64,000 bases of DNA from assembly GCF_004366735.1 (NCBI RefSeq), contig NZ_SOQX01000001.1, positions 700,394-764,393 of the forward strand, read 5' to 3'. This stretch comes from Thiohalophilus thiocyanatoxydans (lineage in GTDB: Bacteria > Pseudomonadota > Gammaproteobacteria > UBA6429 > Thiohalophilaceae). The notes beneath the pieces were generated by a model. It ran no database searches. It was not told the origin of the DNA and saw nothing but the letters and a program-made list of their open reading frames with translations. Of the stretch, positions 17,599 through 29,394 are shown in pieces (within the stretch, counting starts at the first letter, position 1; every line of letters begins with the position of its first letter). The translations under genes and the position numbers were made by a program.

Positions 17599-18375
17599 TT
17601 AGAGCGCGTTTGCCAATCGGGCAAACGCGGACAGGTCGAGCTGCTCCGGCCGTTCAGTCGGTTCGATACCCAGTTCGCGCAGTCGGATCTCGTCCAGATA
17701 GTCCTTCAGCGAATGGCGCACCATTTTGCGCCGCTGACTGAAGAGGCGATTTACCAGCCAGTCGAGCTGTTTGATATCGTTGACCTGGACCGGCGGGACG
17801 GTGTGGGGGATCAGCCGGACGATGGCGGAGTCGACCTTCGGGGCGGGTGTGAAGGCGCCGGGACGGACGAGGAACAGCTGTTCGGCCTGGCAATAATAGC
17901 CCAGCATGACCCCGAGCCGACCATAGGCCTTGCTGCCCGGCGGGGCGACGATGCGATCCACCACCTCTTTTTGCAGCATGAAGTGCATGTCCCGAATACA
18001 GGCCAGCTGGGACATCAGGTGAAACAGCAACGGGGTGGAGATGTTATAGGGCAGATTGCCAACCAGCCGCAGTTGCTCTCCGGTGTGGCGCAGGGCGCAG
18101 AAGTCGACGCGCAGGGCATCGGCATGATGGATGGTCAGCTCTCCCGCGCCGGCGCCACAGGCTTCGAGGACGGGGATGAGATCCCGATCCAGTTCCACGA
18201 CCTCCAGCTGGCCGCAGGCTGCCAGCAGCGGGCCGGTCAGGGCGCCCTGGCCGGGGCCGATCTCCACCAGATGCTCACCGGGACGCGGGGCGATGCTCTG
18301 GACAATGTGCTGGATGACGCCCGGATCGTGCAGGAAATTCTGGCCGAAGCGTTTGCGTGGACGGTGGCGGGACAT
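17599..18375 (-). CDS. rsmA: 16S rRNA adenine dimethyltransferase A
   Basis: 258 aa from the ATG at 18375, 4 nt after the pdxA stop. It dimethylates A1518 and A1519 in helix 45 of 16S rRNA. RKRFGQNFLHDPGVI at the start, LVEIGPGQGALT (motif I) and LVGNLPYNISTPLL (the NLPY motif IV) are diagnostic. The C-terminal domain is intact. Also known as ksgA. Confidence 0.97.
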   Translation of the reverse strand: MSRHRPRKRFGQNFLHDPGVIQHIVQSIAPRPGEHLVEIGPGQGALTGPLLAACGQLEVVELDRDLIPVLEACGAGAGELTIHHADALRVDFCALRHTGEQLRLVGNLPYNISTPLLFHLMSQLACIRDMHFMLQKEVVDRIVAPPGSKAYGRLGVMLGYYCQAEQLFLVRPGAFTPAPKVDSAIVRLIPHTVPPVQVNDIKQLDWLVNRLFSQRRKMVRHSLKDYLDEIRLRELGIEPTERPEQLDLSAFARLANAL

Positions 18376-18379
18376 GGGA

Positions 18380-19372
18380 TCAGGCCGGGCGGGCGGCGTG
18401 GACCATCTCGATCGCGACCTGGATCGCGTATTCGAGACTGCCGGCCTCGGCGTTACCCCGGCCGGCCAGCGCCAACGCGGTGCCGTGGTCCACCGAGGTA
18501 CGGACAAAGGGCAGGCCGAGGGTGATGTTGACCGCCTGGCCAAACCCCCGATATTTGAGTACCGGCAACCCCTGATCGTGATACATGGCCAGCACCGCGT
18601 CGGTCTGCGCCAGCCCGGCCGGGGTGAACAGGGTGTCGGCCGGCAGGGGGCCGCTCAGATCCATCTCCTCGGCGCGCAGGGTCTCCAGCACCGGGGTGAT
18701 CACCTCGATCTCCTCGCGCCCCAGATGGCCCTGTTCGCCGGCATGGGGATTGAGCCCGCAGACCTTGATTCGCGGGGAGGCCAGCGCGAAGTGGCGCCGC
18801 AATTCACTGTGCAGGATCCGCAGCACGGCCGTCAGGCTGTCGCGGGTGATGGCCCCGGGCACGTCGCGCAGGGCCAGATGGGTGGTGGCCAGCGCCACCC
18901 GCAGCCCGGGAGTGGCCAGCATCATCACCACCCGGGCGGTGCCGGTGGCGGCCGCCAGGTATTCGGTATGGCCGCTGAACGGAAAACCGGCCTCGTTGAT
19001 AACGCCCTTGTGCACCGGCCCGGTCACCAGGGCATCAAAGCGACCGTCGCCACAGCCGTCGACCGCAGCATCCAGACAGGCCAGGACATACCCGGCGTTG
19101 GCCGGATTGAGCTGGCCGGCGGTGACCGGTTCCGCCAGCGGCACCGGCAGGATCGACAGCCGGCCGGCACCGGTCTCCGGGGTGTCCGGCGACCAGGGCT
19201 GTAACGCGAGGGAGAGACCCAGCTGGCGGGCACGTTGTTCGAGCAACGCCGGGTCGGCGATGGCCACCAGCGGCGTCTCACGCGGCTGCTGGGCCGCCTG
19301 GATGATCAGATCAGGGCCGATGCCGGCCGGTTCGCCGGGGGTGACGGCGAGGGTGCGGGGCGGGCGGGTCAC
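18380..19372 (-). CDS. pdxA: 4-hydroxythreonine-4-phosphate dehydrogenase
   Basis: 330 aa from the GTG at 19372, which overlaps the surA stop as GTGA and gives the correct N-terminus ([19 protein letters not shown]). It acts in pyridoxal phosphate synthesis. Metal ligands are visible in [30 protein letters not shown] and [12 protein letters not shown]. pdxA following surA is a conserved gammaproteobacterial arrangement. Confidence 0.96.
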   Translation of the reverse strand: MTRPPRTLAVTPGEPAGIGPDLIIQAAQQPRETPLVAIADPALLEQRARQLGLSLALQPWSPDTPETGAGRLSILPVPLAEPVTAGQLNPANAGYVLACLDAAVDGCGDGRFDALVTGPVHKGVINEAGFPFSGHTEYLAAATGTARVVMMLATPGLRVALATTHLALRDVPGAITRDSLTAVLRILHSELRRHFALASPRIKVCGLNPHAGEQGHLGREEIEVITPVLETLRAEEMDLSGPLPADTLFTPAGLAQTDAVLAMYHDQGLPVLKYRGFGQAVNITLGLPFVRTSVDHGTALALAGRGNAEAGSLEYAIQVAIEMVHAARPA

Positions 19373-20664
19373 TGGTTCAGCCGGTAGTCCACGTAGGCTT
19401 CGGCGTGCAGCTGACGCAGCCATTGTTCGATGGCTTCGTCGCTTTTGCGCTCGTGAATGGCCTGACGGGCCTTGTTACGCTGGTACTGTTCGGTGTCATC
19501 GTGCTTGCGGCGTTCGATAACTTCGACAATATGCCAGCCGAAGCGGGTCTGGAAGGGCTCGCTGATCTCCCCGGGCTGCAGCTTGCCCATCTTTTCCTCG
19601 AAGCGGGGCACCATGCTGCCGGGATTGACCCAGCCGAGGCTGCCTCCCTCGGCGGCGGAGCTGGTGTCGTCCGAGTGGGCACGGGCCAGCTCGGCAAAAC
19701 TCTCGCCCTGCTGAATGCGTTCGTGCAGGCGCGCCAGCCGTTGACGCGCCTCGGTGTTGGAGACTACCTGGGTGGGGCGGATCAGGATGTGCCGGGCCCG
19801 GGTCTGTTCCACGATACGCCGCTGCTCGGGACTGCGACGATCGATCAATTTGATAATATGAAAACCGCTGGCGCTGCGCTGGGGCTCGCTGATATTGCCT
19901 GGTTGCATCTCGACGACGGTCTCCGCCAGCGCGTTCGGCAACTGGCCGCCTTCGCGCCAGCCGAGATCGCCGCCCTGCAGGGCGTTCTGGCCGCTGGACT
20001 CGGCCACCGCGGTCTGATGAAAATCGGCGCCCAGACGCAGGCGGTTGTAGACCTGCCGGGCCTTGTTCCTGGCCTGCTCAATCTGGTCCGGGGTGGCCCC
20101 CTCCGGCACACCGATCAGGATATGGCCGAGCCGGAATTCGTCATTCAGCCCCTGGCGGCTTTCCATATTGGTCAGGTAATTTTCCACCTCCCGCTCGGTG
20201 ACTTCGACACTGTCCTCGACCCGGCGTTGGCGCAGTTGACTGATAATGATCTCGTTGCGGATGTTCTCGCGAAAGGCGGCGAAGCTTGTGCCGTCGCGGC
20301 GCAGGACTTCCTGAAACTGCGGCATGCTGAGATTGTTCTCCCGGGCGATATTGTTTATCGCCTGGTTGACGGTTTCGTCATCCACCCGGATCCCGACTCT
20401 TTGCGCCATCTGCAGTTGCAGTTTTTCGATCACCAGGCTCTCCAGCACCTGCCGTTCGAGCACTTCATCTTCCGGCAGGCGTTGCTGTTGCTGGGCGGAC
20501 TGGTTTTTGATGCGCTGCAGACGTTCGTCCAGCTCAACCCGGGTGATCACATCGTCATTGACGACGGCGACCACGTGGTCGAGTTCCTCGATGGTGGCGG
20601 CGCCAAGGGGGGCGGCGGACAGCCCGAGGAGGCTGACCAGCAGAGCGAAAATCAGGTGTTTCAT
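19369..20664 (-). CDS. surA: Periplasmic peptidyl-prolyl isomerase/chaperone SurA
   Basis: 431 aa from the ATG at 20664. Signal peptide of about 23 residues ([20 protein letters not shown]), then the SurA N-terminal chaperone domain ([19 protein letters not shown]) and two parvulin domains ([12 protein letters not shown] at about 170, and [12 protein letters not shown] at about 285). It escorts beta-barrel proteins, LptD among them, to the BAM complex, which explains its place next to lptD. The ATG has no obvious Shine-Dalgarno sequence. Confidence 0.96.
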   Translation of the reverse strand: MKHLIFALLVSLLGLSAAPLGAATIEELDHVVAVVNDDVITRVELDERLQRIKNQSAQQQQRLPEDEVLERQVLESLVIEKLQLQMAQRVGIRVDDETVNQAINNIARENNLSMPQFQEVLRRDGTSFAAFRENIRNEIIISQLRQRRVEDSVEVTEREVENYLTNMESRQGLNDEFRLGHILIGVPEGATPDQIEQARNKARQVYNRLRLGADFHQTAVAESSGQNALQGGDLGWREGGQLPNALAETVVEMQPGNISEPQRSASGFHIIKLIDRRSPEQRRIVEQTRARHILIRPTQVVSNTEARQRLARLHERIQQGESFAELARAHSDDTSSAAEGGSLGWVNPGSMVPRFEEKMGKLQPGEISEPFQTRFGWHIVEVIERRKHDDTEQYQRNKARQAIHERKSDEAIEQWLRQLHAEAYVDYRLNQ

Positions 20665-20732
20665 GATAGGAGACAAGCGGTTAACAACAGGCCGCCAAGC
20701 ATAACACAAGCGGCCGGGCCTGATACCAGGAT

Positions 20733-23006
20733 TCACTGCTGCGGGCCGAAGCTGGTTTGCTGGCCAAAACTGGCCAGGCCCTTGAGTTCCAGTATCAGCA
20801 TCAGGGCATTCTCCTCGGGCCGGTCGTTGCTGATGAAGCGGCGGCGGGCCTCCAGATTGAGGCCCCAGCAACAGCTGTCGTAGCGCAGCCCGAGGACCGA
20901 TTCCAGTTCCCGCTGATTTTCCTGATCGTAGAGCCGGCGTCCGTGAAATTGCCAGCTCGGGTTGAGCCGCCAGTCGAAACCGGCCTCGTTAGTCTCCAGG
21001 CGATCCCGCTGAAAGCGGTAGGCGACGGAGAGGGAGAGCGTGTCCAGCGGCGAATAGCGCAGCCGGGTGTTGGCGGTGGTGATTTTTTCGCTCTCCGGCG
21101 ACCAGGTCAGATCGCTGTCGAAGGCCCACCGGGCGTTGGGGCGGGCGTCCAGTTCGGCAATGATGTCCGAGCGGCGGCTCTCATCGAGACTATCGTTGCC
21201 CAGCGTGACCCGCCGATCATCAAAATAGAATATCTGCGCCAGGCGGGCCATTAATAACTCGTTGCCGGTTTGCTGGCTCAGCAGCCGGGTGGTGAGGGCC
21301 GCGGTCAGATGGTTGGTGTCGCCGACGCGATCCACGCCCTCAAAGCGGTTGGCGCGAAACGGGTCGTTGATGGTAAAGCCGCGTAAACTGGTGTCGAACA
21401 CCGGCAGATCCTGCTGATCCCGGTAGGGGATGTAGGCATAAAACAGCTGCGGTTCCAGGGTGTGCAGCAGATCGGTACCGCCGATGCGGGTATCGCGCTC
21501 GAAAAACAGGCCACTGTTGAGACTGAAGATCGGTACCGTGCGGGTCGGCCCGGTCTCCCCGGTGGTGGTGGCCGGATCCAGATCATACTGGCTGTGGCGC
21601 AGCTGCAGCTTGGGCTCGGCAAAACCATAGACCTTGCGCAGGGGCAGGCTGACCGAGGGGGCCAGATCCAGTCGCTCGCCCACCACCCGGTTCCCGCGAT
21701 GGTCGAAATTCACCCACTGGGCGTCGACGTTGTAGTTGAGCGCATTGTCCGGCTGCGGCAGCCGGCTACTGAATCCCAGCTGCGGCAGGCGTTGATAGGC
21801 TTCATTGCCACGGATCACCTGATGGCTCTGCGCCAGAGCCGTGAACCGCCACTGTTCGGCGTTGTAGGCCAGCTCCCCGCGTCGTTCCAGATGGGTGGTG
21901 CTGGTGGCGTTGAGATCATCGCCGAAATCGAACAGGTGATCGGTATCGGCGACATAGTTGTAGTCCACCTGACTGCTCCAGCCGAGACCGGCGCTGCCCT
22001 CATGTTGCCAGCGAAACCGCTCGCGATCCGCGCCATACACCTTGTCGTCGGCCAGATAATGCCAGTCCACCTGACCCGTGGTGGCGGAGGTCAGATAACG
22101 GAACTCGTTTTTCAGCATGAGGCCGCGGCGGCTCATGTAGTCGAGGGTAATGGTGGCGTCCATCTGCGGTGCAATGTTCCAGTAATAAGGGACCACGATC
22201 CGGTCGCCGTGTTGATCCGAGCCTCCCACTGAGGGATAGAGCAGGCCGCTGAGGCGCTCGTCGCCGATGGGAAAGCGCATGTACGGCAGATAGAGGAACG
22301 GTACCCCCTTGAAGGAGACCGTCACATTGCGCGCCGCACCCTGGCGGTTTTCTTCGTTGAGTATGATATGGCCGGCGCTCAACAGCCAGTCGGGATCGTC
22401 CGGATCACAGGTGGTGTAGGTGGCGTCCTCGAACTCGGTGCGGTATTCATCCAGGATGCGGATGGTGCCGGCCCGCCCCTGCTGGTTTTCGCCGGTGCGA
22501 TAAGTGCTGGCGGTAATCTGGCCGGTGTGGGTCGACATATCCATGTCCGCCTCCTCGCCGGTGACCAGCAGATCGTTACGCAGCAGACGCACATCGCCTT
22601 CGGCATGCACGGTATCCTGCTGTCGATCATACTCGGCCCGGTCGGCATCGAGCTGGTTGAGGCCCCGAATAATCACTACATCCCCCTGAAAGACACTGGT
22701 CCCCTCAAGGCGGATATCGGCGCGATCCGATTCCACGTGGGTGCGCAGATCGGTCGAATCGCCCTCAACCCGGGGCAGGGGCGCGTGAGTCTCGGGCGGG
22801 CAGAGGGCGCCCACCGGCTCGCCCGCTGAGGAGGTGATCTGGCTCATCCCCGGGGCGGCCCAGAACAGCAGCGCGCCCAGCAACCCCGCGCGACCGAGCG
22901 CGGGGCGGGATAGAAGATGAGAAAGAGATTGGCGCAACGCTGACCTCAGGTTTGCTGAACAGTTGTGAATGCCGGGGCAGACGGTCTGATTATGATAGTC
23001 TGGCAT
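20733..23006 (-). CDS. lptD: LPS assembly outer membrane protein LptD
   Basis: 757 aa from the ATG at 23006. LptD is the outer-membrane barrel that inserts lipopolysaccharide at the cell surface. The N-terminal OstA/LptA-like jellyroll (SDRADIRLEGTSVFQGDVV) precedes the barrel (VSFKGVPFLYLPYMRFPIGDERLSG, then PYYWNIAPQMDATITLDYMS). Cysteines for the inter-domain disulfides are present (GALCPPE, TTCDPDD, SCCWG). The start is uncertain: the ATG lies inside a TATAAT-like hexamer, whereas a TTG at 22937 has GAGGT 5 nt upstream and begins directly at a signal peptide ending WAAPGMSQ. Confidence 0.95.
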   Translation of the reverse strand: MPDYHNQTVCPGIHNCSANLRSALRQSLSHLLSRPALGRAGLLGALLFWAAPGMSQITSSAGEPVGALCPPETHAPLPRVEGDSTDLRTHVESDRADIRLEGTSVFQGDVVIIRGLNQLDADRAEYDRQQDTVHAEGDVRLLRNDLLVTGEEADMDMSTHTGQITASTYRTGENQQGRAGTIRILDEYRTEFEDATYTTCDPDDPDWLLSAGHIILNEENRQGAARNVTVSFKGVPFLYLPYMRFPIGDERLSGLLYPSVGGSDQHGDRIVVPYYWNIAPQMDATITLDYMSRRGLMLKNEFRYLTSATTGQVDWHYLADDKVYGADRERFRWQHEGSAGLGWSSQVDYNYVADTDHLFDFGDDLNATSTTHLERRGELAYNAEQWRFTALAQSHQVIRGNEAYQRLPQLGFSSRLPQPDNALNYNVDAQWVNFDHRGNRVVGERLDLAPSVSLPLRKVYGFAEPKLQLRHSQYDLDPATTTGETGPTRTVPIFSLNSGLFFERDTRIGGTDLLHTLEPQLFYAYIPYRDQQDLPVFDTSLRGFTINDPFRANRFEGVDRVGDTNHLTAALTTRLLSQQTGNELLMARLAQIFYFDDRRVTLGNDSLDESRRSDIIAELDARPNARWAFDSDLTWSPESEKITTANTRLRYSPLDTLSLSVAYRFQRDRLETNEAGFDWRLNPSWQFHGRRLYDQENQRELESVLGLRYDSCCWGLNLEARRRFISNDRPEENALMLILELKGLASFGQQTSFGPQQ

Positions 23007-23110
23007 TATACATGCCCACGGGTTGATCGCCGCATCCTCGAATGTCGGGAAATCGTCTCTTGCAGACCGCCCGCGGCGGGCGACAAACGGTATAATTCCC
23101 CTTCGGTTCG

Positions 23111-24798
<1,688 letters not shown>

Positions 24799-24804
24799 GC
24801 GCGC

Positions 24805-26238
24805 ATGGGTGAAGAGATACAGAACAGCCAGTTTGATGCGCAGGATTACGCCCGTTTCGAACAGCGGCTGCGGCAGGAGACCGCGTTGCTCAAACGCTGG
24901 GTGCAGGAAGGGCGTCTGGCGGCGACCGACCCGCAGGGGGGATTCGAGCTGGAAGCCTGGTTGATCGACGAGGCGTTCCGGCCGCTGTCGATCAACGACG
25001 TCTTTCTCAAACGACTGGATACGGATCTGGCTTCGCCGGAGCTGGCCAGTTTCAACTTCGAGGTCAACAGCACTCCGCGGCAGCTGCATGGCGCGGTATT
25101 CTCCACCATGCACCGGGAGTTAACCGAGACCTGGCAGCATTGCCAGCAGACCGCCGCCGCGCTGGATGCCGGAGTCATCATGATCGGCATTCTGCCGACG
25201 GTGGAAAATGATTCCCTGAATCTGGCCAATATGTCGGGCATGCAGCGCTATCGGGCGCTGAACCGGGAAGTGGTGCGCATGCGACACGGCAAGCCGCTGG
25301 TGCTCGATATCAATGGTGAAGAGCATCTGCGGGTGACCCATCGTGATGTGATGCTCGAATCGGCCGCCACCTCGTTCCAGATTCACCTGAAGCTGACCCC
25401 GCAAAACGCCGTTCCCCTGTTCAATGCCAGTATGATCCTCTCCGGACCCATGGTGGCCCTGAGTGCCAACTCGCCGTTTTTGTTCGGCAAGAACCTGTGG
25501 GCCGAGACCCGTATCCCGGTGTTTGAACAGGCGGTGGCGGTCGGCGGCTATGATGCCGCCCGTTTCGGTCCCATTCGTCGGGTCACCTTCGGTGACGGGT
25601 ATGTGCGACAGTCCCTGCTGGAATGTTTCGAGGACAATCTGGCCCACTATCCGGTCATGCTGCCGGTGGACCTGGGCGAGGATCCCGAACAGCTGGCCCA
25701 TCTGCGCATGCACAACGGCACCATCTGGCGCTGGAACCGTCCCCTGATCGGCTTCGATGCGGACGGGCGGCCGCATATGCGGGTGGAGCATCGGGTGGTG
25801 CCCGCCGGTCCGACGTTAATCGATACCATCGCCAACGCGGCGTTTTATTACGGCGCGGCGACCGCGCTGGCCAACATGCCGATGCCGCCGCGGCGCCGCC
25901 TGGCGTTCGACAAGGCGCGGGACAATTTCTATGCCGCGGCCCGTTTCGGGTTGCACGCCCGGCAACAGTGGTTCGACGGGGCGCAGCTGTCGGTCGGCGA
26001 CTTGTTACAAAAAGTCTTGTTACCCCTGGCCCGAGAGGGGCTGGCGCAACTGGGGGTGGCCGAGGCCGACAGTCAGACGTATCTGGGGATCATCGCCCAA
26101 CGGGTGGCCAGCGGTCGCAACGGCGCCCAGTGGCAACGCGATTATGTCAAACAGCACGGCCGGGACATGCACGCGCTGACCGCCGCCTATCTGGAACGTC
26201 AACAACAGGGGGATCCGGTGCATGAATGGCGCATCTGA
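24805..26238 (+). CDS. GCS2-type carboxylate-amine ligase (glutamate-cysteine ligase-like)
   Basis: 477 aa. FELEAWLIDEAFRPL carries the metal-binding Glu of the GCS2 family, FNFEVNSTPRQL matches its second strand, and HMRVEHRVVPAGPT is the conserved C-terminal motif. This places it with COG2170-like ligases that join a carboxylate to an amine with ATP. It is unlikely to be the housekeeping GshA. The partner gene overlaps by 17 bp and encodes an M14/AstE-like hydrolase, a pairing typical of predicted peptide-modifying systems. The substrate is unknown. Confidence 0.85.
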   Translation: MGEEIQNSQFDAQDYARFEQRLRQETALLKRWVQEGRLAATDPQGGFELEAWLIDEAFRPLSINDVFLKRLDTDLASPELASFNFEVNSTPRQLHGAVFSTMHRELTETWQHCQQTAAALDAGVIMIGILPTVENDSLNLANMSGMQRYRALNREVVRMRHGKPLVLDINGEEHLRVTHRDVMLESAATSFQIHLKLTPQNAVPLFNASMILSGPMVALSANSPFLFGKNLWAETRIPVFEQAVAVGGYDAARFGPIRRVTFGDGYVRQSLLECFEDNLAHYPVMLPVDLGEDPEQLAHLRMHNGTIWRWNRPLIGFDADGRPHMRVEHRVVPAGPTLIDTIANAAFYYGAATALANMPMPPRRRLAFDKARDNFYAAARFGLHARQQWFDGAQLSVGDLLQKVLLPLAREGLAQLGVAEADSQTYLGIIAQRVASGRNGAQWQRDYVKQHGRDMHALTAAYLERQQQGDPVHEWRI

Positions 26239-27247
26239 CAATGTATTGACAGTGCTGGATCAGCTGCCATCGGGCCTGCTCGATCTGCCCGCCGAGCGCC
26301 TGCACGAGATGTTGCCGGGGCCGACCCTGATCGAACTGCCGGGCAGCGATCCCCAGCCGCTGTTTATTTCGGTATTACTGCATGGCAATGAGACCACCGG
26401 CTGGGATGCCATGCGCGCGATATTGAAAAAGTATCCCCGGCTGCCGCGCACGCTCTATCTGTTGATCGGCAATGTCAGCGCCGCGGCGCGGCGGCAGCGA
26501 CATCTGCCGGATCAGGCGGACTATAACCGGATCTGGAAAGGTGACGGCGACGGTCCCGAGCATGCCATGGCCCGGCAATTGTTACACCGGCTGGAGCAGC
26601 GTCCCCTGTTTGCCGCGATTGATATTCATAACAACACCGGCACCAACCCGCACTATGCCTGTATCAACCGGCTTAACGAAGACTATTTGCATCTGGCCAC
26701 ACTGTTCAGCCGCACCGTGGTCTATTTTCTTAAACCCGATGGGGTACTCTCCCTGGCTTTGTCACGTCGGTGTCCGGCGGTGACGCTCGAATGCGGCAAG
26801 CCCGACGATGCACACGGCGTGACCCATGTGATCGAATACGTGGAAGCGGCATTGCATCTGTCGGCGTTCCCCGAACATGAAGTCGCCCCGCAGGATGTGG
26901 ATCTGTTTCATACCGTGGCTGTGGTCAAGGTGCCCGAACAACTTTCCATCGGCGTGGACGATCCCCGGGCGGATATCGATCTGAGTTCGGCGATCGATCA
27001 TTACAATTTCAGTGAGTTGCCGGTCGGTACCTGTTTCGGTCATTATCGCCACGGCGGCGATACCGCGCTGGAGGCGCGGGATGAGCTGGGCAACGAGGTC
27101 AGTGGCCGTTATTTTGAACTAAGTGACGGCCGAATCTATACCCGTACGCCGGTCATGCCCTCGATGCTGACCCTGGATACCGGGATTATTCGCCAGGATT
27201 GTCTCTGTTATCTGATGGAACGCCTGCCGTTGCCGACGGGCGAGTGA
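26222..27247 (+). CDS. M14/AstE-like zinc metallohydrolase
   Basis: 341 aa. SVLLHGNETTGWDAM gives the His and Glu zinc ligands (HxxE) of M14 carboxypeptidases and succinylglutamate desuccinylases. AAIDIHNNTGTNPHYAC carries the third ligand region, and TLECGKPDDAHG holds the probable catalytic Glu. It overlaps the ligase gene by 17 bp, so the two are coupled. It could remove or trim the bond the ligase makes, but that is inference. A nested repeat block follows its stop codon. Confidence 0.85.
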   Translation: MNGASDNVLTVLDQLPSGLLDLPAERLHEMLPGPTLIELPGSDPQPLFISVLLHGNETTGWDAMRAILKKYPRLPRTLYLLIGNVSAAARRQRHLPDQADYNRIWKGDGDGPEHAMARQLLHRLEQRPLFAAIDIHNNTGTNPHYACINRLNEDYLHLATLFSRTVVYFLKPDGVLSLALSRRCPAVTLECGKPDDAHGVTHVIEYVEAALHLSAFPEHEVAPQDVDLFHTVAVVKVPEQLSIGVDDPRADIDLSSAIDHYNFSELPVGTCFGHYRHGGDTALEARDELGNEVSGRYFELSDGRIYTRTPVMPSMLTLDTGIIRQDCLCYLMERLPLPTGE

Positions 27248-27340
27248 CGGTCCGATTGTCCGGCATCTTGCCTGCCGGGGGACCAGGGCGCATCGTCTAC
27301 GAAGGCCGCTGACCTTTATGTCTTTGTACAGTGTAAATAA

Positions 27341-27581
27341 CGCAGAGGGCGCGGAGGCGCAGAGTCGCGGAGAAAAGAATTATTGGGATGTTCAATGCTC
27401 TACCCTGCCTCTGATCAACCATCGAAATACTGAAAACACCGAGCAACACCAAATCAGTGCATTCGCGCCTTCAGTGGTTTTCTTTATCTATTCTTAAAAT
27501 AACGCAAATTGACAGGATCGGAAATATCCGATAATAAAACCTTTGTATCCTCCGCGACTCAGCGCCTCTGCGACCTCCGCG
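27341..27581. repeat. Nested double inverted repeat between the M14 and ElyC-like genes
   Basis: Outer left arm 27341-27373 has a 9-mer then 8-mers of CGCRGAGN type (CGCGGAGG, CGCAGAGT), and outer right arm 27549-27581 is the reverse complement of the same words. Inner left arm 27418-27444 has nonamers ACCATCGAA, ATACTGAAA and a third. Inner right arm 27452-27478 is their reverse complement with a very short loop. The unrelated flanks 27374-27417 and 27479-27548 separate the two pairs. The block fills the 361-nt spacer between convergent genes. Confidence 0.82.
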
Positions 27582-27608
27582 TTTTATTTTCCAGTCTATC
27601 TGTTGTGG

Positions 27609-28367
27609 CTAGTATCGCATGGCATACCACAGTCGGCCGAGAATCTCGTGCAGGGCCTTGCGGGTATCGTCGAGGGCGCCGGCGTTGGGGACGAAGTGGA
27701 GCAGCAGGGGCCGGGCGCGGGTGCTGTAGGCGGTAGGCGCGGGGATGACATCGAGATCGTGTTGTTCAAAGACAAGCACCGAGCGCGGCATGTGCCAGGC
27801 GTGGGTCACCAGAGCGATACGGGTGATGCCGTCGCGTTTCAATTGTTGCCGGCTGTAGCGGGCGTTCTCCCAGGTGTTGGCCGAGGCGCTCTCCACCCAC
27901 TTGACCGGCACCCTGAACTCATTTTCCAGTACCCGGCGCATCAGTTCGCCCTCGGCGCTCGCATGACCGTACGGATTGCCGCCGGTGACCAGAATCGGCA
28001 GGCCGGACTGGCGGTGCAGGCGGGCGCCGTAACGCAGGCGCTCCAGGGTGTGTTTCGAGACCGTGTCCTCGCCGTTATATTCCGGGGCATCCACGTAGCG
28101 CCCGCCGCCGAGAATCACAATGGCCTGGGCCTGACGCTGGTTTAACTGTGCGGGGGTGGTCGGCGCGGTCTGTTCCAGCAGGGCCAGCAGATTGTTGGAG
28201 ACCACCGGCAGGCTGGCGGCGACCAGCAGAACGAAACCGCCGATGATCAATAGCCTGCCGGTAATAAAGAGCCGACCGACGAGCAGTGTGCCGAGCAGCA
28301 TCATCAGGATCATCAGTCCCGGCGGCATGAGCACCGCTTCAACCAGACGTATGAGCAGAATTTCCAA
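27609..28367 (-). CDS. ElyC/YdcF-family (DUF218) membrane protein
   Basis: 252 aa, TTG start. Two N-terminal transmembrane segments (about 14-35 and 39-57) precede a DUF218 domain: AIVILGGGRYVDAPEY, GLPILVTGGNPYG and IALVTHAWHMPRS. ElyC in E. coli is an envelope-biogenesis factor that affects peptidoglycan synthesis and undecaprenyl carrier use. The location beside a cell-wall cluster agrees. YdcF or SanA-like function cannot be excluded. Confidence 0.85.
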   Translation of the reverse strand: MEILLIRLVEAVLMPPGLMILMMLLGTLLVGRLFITGRLLIIGGFVLLVAASLPVVSNNLLALLEQTAPTTPAQLNQRQAQAIVILGGGRYVDAPEYNGEDTVSKHTLERLRYGARLHRQSGLPILVTGGNPYGHASAEGELMRRVLENEFRVPVKWVESASANTWENARYSRQQLKRDGITRIALVTHAWHMPRSVLVFEQHDLDVIPAPTAYSTRARPLLLHFVPNAGALDDTRKALHEILGRLWYAMRY

Positions 28368-28419
28368 TGCAAGTATCCCGGTGTTATTTAGAGTGGTATC
28401 GGGTACAGCAGTTTATTCT

Positions 28420-29394
28420 TTAGCCGACCGATTCGCCGGCGGCCTGTTTATCCGCATGGTAGGAAGAGCGCACCATGGGACCGCTGGCTACATTGGTGAA
28501 ACCCATCCGGTAGCCAGTCACTTCAAGCTGTTTGAACTCTTCCGGTGTGACATAACGACTGACCGGCAGATGATGCGGGCCCGGTTGCAGATACTGGCCC
28601 AGGGTCAGCATGTCGCAGTCATGGTCACGCAAATCCTGCATCACCTGCTCGACCTCGTCGAGGTTTTCACCCAGTCCCAGCATCAGCCCGGATTTGGTCG
28701 GGATGTCGGGGTGCTGTTGTTTGAATTCCTGCAGCAGTTTGAGCGACCAGTGATAGTCGGCGCCGGGCCGGGCCTGTTTGTACAGCCGGGGCACGGTTTC
28801 CAGATTATGGTTGAAGACATCCGGGAGGGCCCCGGCCAGCGCCGTCAGAGCCCTGTCCATGCGCCCGCGAAAATCGGGCACCAGCACTTCGATGCGGGTC
28901 GCCGGACTCTGCTCGCGCACCGCGGCAATACAGCGGCTGAAATGGGCGGCGCCGCCGTCGCGCAGATCATCGCGGTCCACCGAGGTGATCACCACATAAC
29001 GCAGCTGCATGGCGCCAATGGTGACCGCCAGGTTATGCGGCTCCTGTTCGTCCAGGGGATCCGGTCGGCCGTGGGCGACATCGCAAAACGGACAGCGCCG
29101 GGTACAGCGATCGCCCATGATCATGAAAGTGGCGGTGCCGTGGGCAAAGCATTCACCCAGATTCGGACAGGCCGCTTCCTCGCAGACGGTATACAGGTTA
29201 TGTTCGCGCAGCAGTTGTTTCAGCCGACCCACTTCCGGGGAGTTGGGCGAGCGGGCCCGGATCCAGCGCGGCTTGGGCAGCGGCTTGTCCGCCGGGACCA
29301 CCTTGATCGGAATGCGCTCGGTCTTGGATTTGCCCTTGAGCGGGTTGCCGGTTTGAGCGGGATTATCCTGCGGGTTGTGATCGGAGTTACTCAT
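28420..29394 (-). CDS. lipA: Lipoyl synthase
   Basis: 324 aa from the ATG at 29394, overlapping the end of lipB by 8 nt. This radical-SAM enzyme inserts two sulfurs into octanoyl groups. [13 protein letters not shown] gives the auxiliary cluster cysteines (CX4CX5C) and [13 protein letters not shown] the radical-SAM CX3CX2C. The C-terminal MVRSSYHAD contains the conserved Ser ligand region. The hydrophilic N-terminal tail is about 20 residues long. Confidence 0.97.
   Translation of the reverse strand: MSNSDHNPQDNPAQTGNPLKGKSKTERIPIKVVPADKPLPKPRWIRARSPNSPEVGRLKQLLREHNLYTVCEEAACPNLGECFAHGTATFMIMGDRCTRRCPFCDVAHGRPDPLDEQEPHNLAVTIGAMQLRYVVITSVDRDDLRDGGAAHFSRCIAAVREQSPATRIEVLVPDFRGRMDRALTALAGALPDVFNHNLETVPRLYKQARPGADYHWSLKLLQEFKQQHPDIPTKSGLMLGLGENLDEVEQVMQDLRDHDCDMLTLGQYLQPGPHHLPVSRYVTPEEFKQLEVTGYRMGFTNVASGPMVRSSYHADKQAAGESVG

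Noticed and set aside
17355..17741. 128-codon plus frame overlapping the end of rsmA
   Set aside because: It overlaps the conserved C-terminus of RsmA, and its second half is typical shadow composition. The 17341-17598 spacer itself shows nothing convincing.
19405..20883. 492-codon plus-strand frame opposite surA
   Set aside because: Mirror frame of SurA. No recognisable motif, and the SurA signatures on the other strand explain the sequence.
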